Source of the DNA: Cricetomys ansorgei
Lineage: Eukaryota; Chordata; Mammalia; Rodentia; Nesomyidae
Length of the DNA stretch: 64,000 nucleotides
Direction of reading: 5' to 3'
Assembly (NCBI GenBank): GCA_026225945.1
Contig: JAMJFZ010003581.1
Span: 6,964,501 to 7,028,500 of the forward strand
The stretch's first letter is position 1. The number at the start of each line of letters is the position of its first letter. The position numbers and the translations under genes were made by a program. The notes beneath the pieces are model-generated. The model saw only the letters and a list, made by a program, of their open reading frames with translations, made no database searches and was not told where the DNA came from. Positions 56,251-64,000 of the stretch are shown here, one piece after another.

Positions 56251-57922
56251 ATGAAACAGAAAACAACCTATTTCTTCAAGGGAAGCATGGTATTTGGTAG
56301 GTTATATATGAATGGTGGTTTTAATCCAGAATCATGAGGCTCTTTGTATGATTATAAGTCTGTTTTGCAATCTTTCTTTTCTTAGAACATAGATATAAAG
56401 TTCTGTGAGATAAAGATAATAAATAGTAACTCAAATGTATTCAAATTCTCAGATGTCTCTATTCTACTGAGTGTTGGGATTTACCAATAGTTCTCCTCAG
56501 GCAGAAAGCAAATGCATTGGAGAAGGATGTGAAAATTAGTATACAGAAGATTTTGTAAGAGTTAGGATACCTAGTTACATTTACCAAGGAAATCGATAAA
56601 TTGAGTTTAAAATAAAATAAAGCTTCTCATTTTACTGAGATTCCTAGTTTTCTGAGACTGAATGTGCAACCAAAGCCTTATGCCTCTTCTCAAGAAATGC
56701 TAGTGGATTCTGAGCTGCTTGGAGAGGGTGGATTTATGAAGTCTGCTTCTCTGTCCACATTTTTGTGGTGAATCTTTGTGAACATTGAGATTTCTATCGT
56801 ATTCTTGCCCCTCTCTCTCTCCATCATGCATCCAACTGGCTTAAAACTAGGTTTTAAGATCTTTCTTTTTTTTAGCTTATAAATCCAGATAGATTGGGAA
56901 TTTTGTGAATAATACTTCCATAGGAGCATTTTTAGTTCTGTTCAGAAATATCAATTCTATTTTATTAGAGAGGAGGTGGTATTAACCATGTGTATACAGC
57001 ATTCTTGGCCACATTGCTGCAAATTGCTCATGAAAAGTCAAGGTTATGGAAGCAGTCTGACAATCCAATATGTCTTCCCTCCTTCCAGGAGATTTGGGTT
57101 GCAAGCTGAGCACATTTCCACCTTCCACAAGAGATTCTAGCTCTGACCTACTTGCTTTCAACTTTCATCTCAGGTACCTTAAAAAGTAAGTTTAAGAGAC
57201 AATCAGTCAAGACATAAATATTTGGTACATTTCTTATCCTAATCCATATAATAGAAAATATACTGCTATTGACAGCTGGCACATGACATCATGTTGCATA
57301 CCAAAAAGAGTTAGTACTAGGAAATAAAATAAAATTGTGCTTTTACATGTGTGAATTAGTAGCAATCAGACATAAGCAATGGCATTGATATTCTACATGA
57401 TTATGAGACTGAAAGTCAATGTAAACATTTTTAATCTCACTCTGCTTACTTTCTTTCCTTCTTTCTTCTCCCTCTCCTCCTTCTGCTTTCTGTTTTCCTT
57501 TCTCAAAACCTTCTTGAAACTAATCTTCAAAGTATCTGTCTGTGTTGCATTCTTTTTCTATGGTCTTCTCATTCACATGTTGCTTATTGAGCCCATGGTT
57601 ATCTCATTCCCTAGCTGTACCTCAATACTGTCAATAATCTTCTTCTGGGCAATAGAGCACTGGAACTGTTGTTCTTATTGATTTTCCAGAATGTCATATT
57701 AATAAGCTTTCTGTGTATGATGAGTTAATTGGCATCATGGGACTCCCTCAGAATATAAGTATGGGAGGACAACATCATACCTCCAAGCATTAGATTACTT
57801 GTGGGATTTGGCATTCCAATTCCTTTTAGATTATAGTTTGCTTCCTAAATGAAGATGTAGCCCATCAACTTGTGTTCTATGAAGATTTATAATAGCTTAT
57901 ACAATTCCTGTTCCTAGTCTTT

Positions 57923-57926
<4 letters not shown>
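56251..57926. other. Single-copy DNA, no feature seen
   Basis: No SINE or LTR recognised. 57440-57520 is CT-rich. The 100-codon frame 57379-57681 is hydrophobic in part because it crosses this CT-rich DNA; I find no start, signal or domain to support it. Confidence 0.42.

Positions 57927-57964
<38 letters not shown>
57927..57964. repeat. (CA)n microsatellite
   Basis: Uninterrupted CA run of about 38 bp. Confidence 0.97.
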
Positions 57965-57966
<2 letters not shown>

Positions 57967-58914
57967 TTGTGGTCTCATGTTATCCATGATCAGGTGTCTC
58001 ATTCCTTGAATAACTAAAACTGATACCTTTAGATTCACCTCAGCCTGTGAGAGAAATATCCTGAGGCCCACCTTGCAGCTCTTCTCTTACCATTCAGAAT
58101 TTCTTTGATTTTATATACAGAATGATTACAGAGGCACAACCAGTACCACAGGTCAAAGTATGTGATATTCTCCAACACTACTAGTGAGTTAGTCTCCACT
58201 TAGTCATATCTCATATTCATATTAAAATCACAAGCAGATATTTAATCTCACAATCTCAGGGATATTCCCAGAATAATCTTGCTGGCTTACAAGCTAACAG
58301 TTTTAGCTTATAGTGAGCCATTTGCTTCAGTAGGCAGCATCAAGATTCCTAGATGGATAAGTAGTTCAAATGTTCTCTCTAATTGTATCATCATTTTTTT
58401 CAAGAAGAGAGCACTCGGAAGAAAAATACACTGGATGCTAAACAATGGATGTTTACATAGTTGGAAAGGTATTTTCTTTATTTTAACATAAATATTGAAG
58501 ATATTCATAAAGCAATGAATGACTAGGAAGTATCATTAGTACCAATCATAGATAGTCATTGTTAATGTATTGAAAATGGCTACATTTGTATACTACTATG
58601 AACCTTGTTGTAATACTCTGTCTTCTGGGCATGAGATGGCTTTTGTCAATTTAAAATCAGAGTATCTGTGCTTAGCTATATTTGAGTGTCCCTCACAAAA
58701 TTGGGCCCACCTAATATTCCTTTTGGGAAAATGGCTCTGGAGATGATTCATTAGCGTTTTAATGGTGTAACAACCCACAAGTTTCCCATTCTCCTGTAAG
58801 TAAATGAGTAATTGTAGTCAAACTATTGGCTCATCAAGCTTGCCACTTTAAAAAAAATCATTTATTGTTATCCTAGCTTGGCTAAACACTTGGAAATATT
58901 TGATCTGTCTTGAC
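57965..58914. other. Single-copy DNA, no feature seen
   Basis: No gene or named repeat recognised. Confidence 0.42.
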
Positions 58915-59770
58915 TGAAAAATATGGTAGGGTAATGGTGGCACAAACCTTGTTGGAGTGACCAACCAATGTCTAATTTAACTTAAAACCCATTCCAAGAC
59001 ATGGAATCCATACCCAGCAATGCTTGAGTGTCTAAGAATCAGAGATGAGATAACACAGAGACTTAGGATAAAACCAGAAAATACTGGTCTAAAAAAAACG
59101 ATCAACAGAATGACTCCTGATGTTATTCTGTTATTCTCATAGATCAGGGCCTTATTTTAATCATCATCAGAGAATCTTCCTCCTATAACAGATGGAAACA
59201 GATGCAGAAACCCACAGCCAGATTACATGGAGAGATTCCTTAGAACATAGAGCTCTAAGTGGGATATCTCCATCAAATCCCACCCCTCAGAGCTCAGGAA
59301 ACCCCATAAAAAAAGGATGCAAATGAGTGTAAGAGCCGAAATGGATGGTGGGCATCAGGAAAGGTCAACTATACAAATCTATGTCAACTGAGCAAATCTC
59401 AAATGAACTCACTGGAACAGAAACAGCAAGCACAGGAACTGCATGGGTCTCCACCAGGTCCTTTGCATAAATATTATAGCTTTCCATTTAGAATTTTTAT
59501 GGTAGTTATAAGTGTGCAAGTGAGTGGATCTCTGATTCCCATCCTTCTCTTGGGGCTCTTTTCTTTCTATTGGTCTGCCTTGCCCAACGCTGATGTGATG
59601 ATCTTTGATTGATCTTATTATATTTTATTTTGTTATGTTTTGTTGTCATCTCATAGAAGCCTATACTTTTCTAATAAGAGAGAGAAAGAGAGTGGATCTG
59701 GAGGGGAGGGGACACTGTAATTTGGATATATTATGTGAGAAAAAATATTATTAATAAAAGGGGGAAAACA
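58915..59770 (+). mobile_element. Lx-type L1 3' UTR, sense, nearly complete
   Basis: The full Lx 3' UTR order is present: ggtggcacaaaccttgttgg, a gactcctgatgttattctgt box, cagagaatcttcctcctata, gcagaaacccacagccagat, a cccctcagagctcaggaaac box, ctgcatgggtctccaccagg, tcccatccttctcttggggc, gctgatgtgatgatctttga, ctaataagagagagaaagag, gagtggatctggaggggagg and a terminal ttattaataaaaggggg. No ORF2 remains upstream, so the insertion is 5'-truncated or the 5' part has decayed. Confidence 0.93.
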
Positions 59771-59934
59771 AATCTCTTTTGTAAACGTCACAGAATAACT
59801 TGATGAATCAGATGCATATATTCTATTGTTACTATAACAGATTGGTTTTGCTGGTGCTTAAACATACTAGATTGGATTATTTTCTTTCATTCAAATGAAC
59901 TAACTCTATTGTACTTTATTTTTAAGTATTTCTT
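59771..59934. other. Short linker
   Basis: No recognisable feature. Confidence 0.4.
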
Positions 59935-60124
59935 TTATTTTGTGAGATTGTAGTATAATTACACCATTTCTTCTTTTTCTTTTCCCCGTTTACAAACACC
60001 ATATACCTGTCCTTTGATTTTTTTTCAAATTCAGTGCCTTTTCTTTCATTGTTGTTACATGTATATATAAATATAAATATTTAATATGGAATATGGAACA
60101 CGTAATATGTAATGATAATCCATG

Positions 60125-60448
60125 TGTTGTGGAAGTTTATTTTTAGTTATGTGTAAAATAATTATTTTGTGTACTGTTGGAAAAAGGACTGCCTACGTCT
60201 TGGCATTTTGTATTGTCTGCAGGTATTGGATCTATATGGGTGTGTTTGATTGCTAATGAGAGGCACATGCTATCAGTAGAACTCCTGGTGAGTTCTGTAC
60301 CAATAAAAATATCTGAGCTAGGAAGCTCAGGGTTCCACTCTCCAGTATGGTGCTTGCCATGATAGTGGTTCCCTCTGTTGAGGAATGGTAGGGTTTACAC
60401 CTATGAAAGCACCTCTGTGTCTTCTTTGGTGAGCAAATTGCAACAACA
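60125..60448 (+). mobile_element. Solo ERV LTR, copy 3 of the four-copy family
   Basis: Begins tgttgtggaagtttattttt and ends near caacaaca, about 324 bp, the same length as copy 1. Shared landmarks are tcttggcattttgtattgtc, a ccaataaaaatatctgag box, gctcagggttccactctcca and ggttccctctgttgagg. No clean duplication was found at its edges. Confidence 0.72.
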
Positions 60449-60534
60449 ATGTATAATACACAGTATTAAACAATATATAATATATAATAAATGATATATG
60501 ATCTATAACATATCACACACAGAGATATCTGCAT
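60449..60534. repeat. AT-rich low-complexity tract
   Basis: Repeated tataata and atatatgat words just after the LTR. Confidence 0.85.
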
Positions 60535-60725
60535 GTATAGCTACACATATAAGTACAACCTGCTTAGTCTGCTTAATGTTACTTGTATGTATTTTTTCAG
60601 GGTTAATCATTTGGTATTGGATAACAGATTATTGTGCTCTTCTAAATATTCTTATAACCATAGATAAGTGTAGTCTTTATCCCTCTAAAAGAAAAGTTCT
60701 CTTTGCAACAGAAGGAGACCATTAC

Positions 60726-61637
60726 TGAAAACCACAACCAATCAAAATTTAGAATTTTGGAGCACAGTCACAATGGATATATCTATAATACAATTCTGGC
60801 ACCAATGGCTAAGAAATCCTTGTGGAAAAGGGGGCAGAAAGATCGTAAGAACAAGAAAAGGCAGTTTGCTGTGAGATTGTATCTCCCAGGAATGTCAGAA
60901 ACTACACACATAGGAACTCTCATGGAGCTAGAGGCTAGTTGAAGCAATAGTTATTTTTAGACTACACTTCATACCTCATCCTGTGTAATTCTAGCAATTT
61001 TTTGGCTTCACTTCTTTCCTAACCCCAGTCTCTTCATCCAGCTCTCTGACTACCTTTCCTTGATGAAGGAAATCCTTATGTAGCCCTTGCTTGTCTTTCT
61101 GTGTGGTAACAATTTCCCAGCTTGTTAGGATACCCCTGCCTCATTGTATAGCCTAACTTTAATACATAATTTCTGTCTGTGTTCCTATTCTTAAATTCCT
61201 AAACCTAATATAAAGAATGTTTCAATTTCTTGATAAAAGAGTCTAATTTCCCTCTTCTAGTTCTGGAGAGTTGAAGCCTGATCTGTTGTTTGTGATTCGA
61301 AGACCGCTGCTTGCTTATTGTTTGGCTTCCTTCCTCTGGCTAACCCTCTCACCTTAGAGCTGTTTCTAATGGACTGAAATGGAGATCTGTGCTTCCTGTG
61401 AACCACAGATATTGCCATCTCTGGAAAGGGCCAATTCTTTTGACAAAAGTTTCCTTTTTAGCATCTTCAAAATCATCATTCCAATTCATTTCCAAGACTG
61501 ATCTTTTCTAAAATACCTAGTCCAGATTCTATTTGATTTCAATTTGGGAGATATTAGCAGTTATTGATCAGTTTGTGAGTGGATTTTAAATTTCTTTGTA
61601 TAGTTGAATTTGAGTAGTATAATATTTGAAATTATTT
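60726..61637. other. Single-copy DNA, no feature seen
   Basis: No recognisable repeat. The 79-codon frame 60703-60942 has a basic patch but no known motif. Confidence 0.42.
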
Positions 61638-61850
61638 TTAGATCTATTTATTTTATATGTGTTTGTCTGCATGTACGTATGTACACCAGGTACATACCTA
61701 GTGCTTGTGGAGGTCAGAAGAGAGCACTGGATTCCTGGGAACTGGAGTTACAGATGATTCTGTGGTATCACATGGGGTCTGGGAATCAAACTTAAGGCCT
61801 CTACAACAGTAACAAATTTTCTATACTGCTGATGCATCTCTCCAACTCAG
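61638..61850 (-). mobile_element. B3-type SINE, antisense
   Basis: gatctatttattttatatgt, a gtttgtctgcatgtacgtat box, cttgtggaggtcagaagaga, gggaactggagttacagatg, tgggaatcaaacttaaggcc and gatgcatctctccaactc give a near full-length reverse-complement B3. Confidence 0.9.
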
Positions 61851-61856
61851 TAACCT

Positions 61857-62015
61857 TTTTTTTTTTTTTTTTTTTGAGACAGAGTTTCTTTCTGTAGCCC
61901 TAGCTGCCCTGGAACTTTGTATATAGACTAGAAGGCACTGAATTCACAGAGGTCTGCTTGCTTCTGACTCCCAAGGGCTGGGGTTAAAGGTATGTACCTC
62001 CTCTTCCAGCTAGTG
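61857..62015 (-). mobile_element. B1 SINE, antisense, directly after the B3
   Basis: A T20 tail, gagacagagtttctttctgt, agccctagctgccctggaac, a gtctgcttgcttctgactcc box and gctggggttaaaggtatgta. It sits at the head side of the B3, an arrangement also seen with the B2-B1 pair at 41.4-41.7 kb. Confidence 0.92.
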
Positions 62016-62419
62016 ATACAAGTTTCCAAAGAGATAATTTAAACTGAAATTGCTTCGTTGACTCATTCATTACTTTGGACTATATATACCTAACAGACAG
62101 TAGTAGGGTGTAGCCAATAGGCTTTAGATTCTAGGTTTAAACACAGTGAGATTTAGTCTTTATCAATTAATTGGCTATTGGTTGAACTTCATTCTGCCTT
62201 TGTGCCACTCCCTCCTTAGCTTATACATTCTGGTTTTTAAAAAAGCCCACTTATTTTCTGTGAGGATTCAGTGAATTCATTCGTATAAAATATTTCATGT
62301 CATGCCCGGAAAAGTAAACATTCAAAGTGTTGGGAATGATTTTAAAAATTGACAAAATATATATTTTACTTTCAATGAGAACATTATCTAATAGTAGACA
62401 ACTATATATATTATCAGAA
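62016..62419. other. Single-copy DNA, no feature seen
   Basis: AT-rich with no recognisable feature. Confidence 0.42.
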
Positions 62420-62640
62420 TTTGCAAGGCCGTGGGCCAAATCCTATCTGCCTGCATTTTTTAAAAATAAAGTTTTGTTGGAAGATAGCCACACATTTGTT
62501 TGCGTATCACTATTCCGTGCGGCTGGCACTGCACTAAAATGATACAGTCCCGTAGTTGCAACAGCGACCACATGACCTGGAAAGACTAAAATATTTGCTA
62601 TCTGGCACTTTCTAGAAACAGGTTGCCAAGCCCTATTATA
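62420..62640 (-). mobile_element. hAT-Charlie-type DNA transposon relic
   Basis: aaggccgtgggccaaatcct, aataaagttttgttggaaga, tagccacacatttgtttgcg, a ctgcactaaaatgatacagt box, agactaaaatatttgctatc, tggcactttctagaaacagg and ttgccaagccct form the well-known mammalian non-autonomous hAT element whose copies end in ggtc-ggcaaac-type termini. The exact subfamily name is not certain. Confidence 0.72.
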
Positions 62641-62767
62641 AATCATAATAGGAGTTGGAAAAAGTCCTATGTAAAAGTTCAAAGGTCTGGCACTTTACAG
62701 AAACAGGTTGCCAAGTCCTATTATAAATAATAAGAGATGAAAAAAGTACGATGTAATAGTTCAAAGA
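62601..62767. repeat. Tandem duplication of about 83 bp at the transposon end
   Basis: Copy 1 (62601-62685) and copy 2 (62686-62767) both begin tctggcacttt, contain agaaacaggttgccaag and ctattataaat, and end with aaaagttcaaag or aatagttcaaag. Differences are scattered single bases and a few short indels, so the duplication is old. The unit includes the end of the hAT relic and its flank. Confidence 0.92.
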
Positions 62768-63204
62768 TGGCAGATAATTTCTTACTGTGAGATCTGGGAA
62801 ATGAGGGAAGGAGGTGCATTAATCTTGAAGGACCGATTTCTATTATGTAACTCTAGGAGAGAGGATGTATTTCCGGGCAGAGAGTGTTTTGCCAAAGTTA
62901 TCTCTCAGAATATAAATCAGAGTCAAGAAGACAGTCTTAGTAAATAATATAGGAAGCCATGTTTTATACTGAAAATTAATATTAGTTCAGTAGGAAGCAA
63001 GTTCTGAGTATTAGAACCTGTGGCTGTCTTCTAATGCCAAAGAAAAGGCCCTAAGATCTTAATGAATGTTGAGCACTGTGGCAGAGATAGAATATTGTCA
63101 CGATGTTTTTCTTAGTCTTGTTTAAAATGAGTTTGAAATAGTGTAATAAAATCAAATATGCAATATTTAAAAATCTATTCATTAATATCATTTTTTCTCT
63201 TTTG
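62768..63204. other. Single-copy DNA, no feature seen
   Basis: No recognisable feature. Confidence 0.42.
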
Positions 63205-63275
63205 ATTATGTTGAGGATTGAACCCAGGACCATGTGCTAAGCAAATACCTTTTAGTGAGCTACATCTTCAGCCCT
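63205..63275 (-). mobile_element. ID-like SINE, antisense
   Basis: ttgaggattgaacccaggac, catgtgctaagcaaatacct and tgagctacatcttcagccct are the reverse complement of the ID B-box, body and head. It is better preserved than the copies at 37770 and 48363 but still lacks the young rat ID signature. Confidence 0.85.
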
Positions 63276-64000
63276 ATTATCAAATGGTTTTATTAAAATG
63301 TGTTTTTTAATTAAAATATAATAATTCATTTCCCCCTTCATCTCTTCATTTCCAACACCTCTCATGTCTGCCCTAACACCTGACTTCTTCCCAAATTCAT
63401 GGTTTCTTCTTTAACCAAATAAACATGTAAGGAATTTGTCTATTGATTCTACAGTCTCAGAAATCCTTGGAATAGATGGTTTGTTTTTTCTTTTTCTTTT
63501 TAACATTGTACTGTACCCCCCTACTGGGACTCGATGTTGCTAGTCAGTGACTTCTTATTTTTCTCAATATTGTCAGATATTTAGCCTTTTCTGTTAGACT
63601 TGGAAGAATCTTTTTTGTGGATGCAAGTTATTTGCATTGAGTGATTTCTATTTTCATGACATCTTTGGGTTTTGTTTCTATTTTCTTCTTTTTCTGTTCT
63701 TTTCCAATATTTTGAGAATATTTTTAATTCAGTAATTGCCAGACTTTTGTACCTTAAGACATCCGTATGGACTGCTGTATTTTTCTCTTTCACGTAGCTG
63801 AAGTTGCAACTCATTTGTTTGGATATATAGTGATAACATTAGAAATCATTAAAATATATTATAATTTAGATTGTGAATTCTTATTTGATCTATGTCTTAT
63901 TGGGCATGTGTCTATTACTTTCCTAGCCTAGAGGAGTCTTTAGTTGTGTGTATACATTTATTTATGAGTTTATTAGCAATAGCTAGCACTTTTACACTGT
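63276..64000. other. Single-copy AT-rich DNA, no feature seen
   Basis: T-rich sequence with no gene or named repeat recognised. The 77-codon minus-strand frame at 63581-63814 is rich in Lys and Asn because of the base composition. Confidence 0.42.

Larger units (their letters stand above)
59935..60725 (+). repeat. Long rodent interspersed repeat, copy 3, split by an LTR
   Basis: The left part (59935-60124) has tgtgagattgtagtataatt, caccatttcttctttttctt and ttcaaattcagtgccttttc. The right part (about 60535-60725) has acctgcttagtctgcttaat, gttacttgtatgtatttttt and catttggtattggataacag. The ERV LTR at 60125-60448 separates them, so the LTR inserted into an existing repeat copy. Confidence 0.65.

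Overview
The window reads as non-coding mammalian DNA from a muroid rodent (mouse, rat or hamster type). The evidence is the repeat set: B1, B2, B3-like and ID-like SINEs, Lx-type L1 3' ends, rodent-restricted interspersed repeats, relics of the older mammalian MIR, L1M-like, MaLR and hAT-Charlie families, and many long (CA)n, (TCTA)n, (GA)n and (TTC)n arrays. I cannot tell which genus it is. No SINE or L1 copy looks young enough to be diagnostic, and I see no fresh rat-type ID or mouse L1Md copy.

I find no protein-coding exon, tRNA, rRNA or small-RNA gene that I can defend. The longest open frames fall inside repeats: antisense L1 near 27.4-28.7 kb and 38.9-39.2 kb, the (TTC/CTC)n block at 41.1-41.3 kb and the (TCTA)n block at 8.1-8.4 kb. 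The window is best read as a gene desert or the inside of a very large intron.

Layout. 1-8 kb is mostly AT-rich single-copy DNA with one B1, one solo ERV LTR and an old L1 tail. 8.1-8.7 kb is a (TCTA)n array followed by a B3. 9.4-11.3 kb is a repeat-poor block with a CpG-rich pocket, the strongest candidate regulatory region here. 12.9-21.2 kb is SINE- and L1-rich, with an Lx 3' UTR abutting an unusual purine-biased tract and a long rodent repeat. 24.7-31.2 kb alternates enhancer-like single-copy blocks with antisense L1. 32.9-37.9 kb has microsatellites, SINEs, a MIR and a second LTR copy. 38.3-42.7 kb is a nested stack: an old antisense L1 interrupted by a sense L1 tail, a pyrimidine microsatellite, a B2 and a B1, several with intact target-site duplications, with another L1 tail and another repeat just downstream. 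43-53.7 kb holds LTR pieces, an ID-like SINE, a B3, a MIR, a MaLR-like LTR, microsatellites and candidate conserved blocks. 54.5-64 kb holds two more copies of the long rodent repeat (one split by an LTR), a minisatellite-like tract, an Lx 3' UTR, a B3-B1 pair and a hAT-Charlie relic with a local tandem duplication.

Nothing here works as a gene system. If the window has a function it is most likely cis-regulatory, and that claim rests on inference (repeat-free, homeodomain-site-rich, locally CpG-rich blocks) that needs cross-species alignment. I did not find an undescribed system. The most checkable observations are the CpG pocket, the palindromes beside SINEs and inside candidate conserved blocks, the four-copy LTR family, the purine-skewed tract and the nested insertions.
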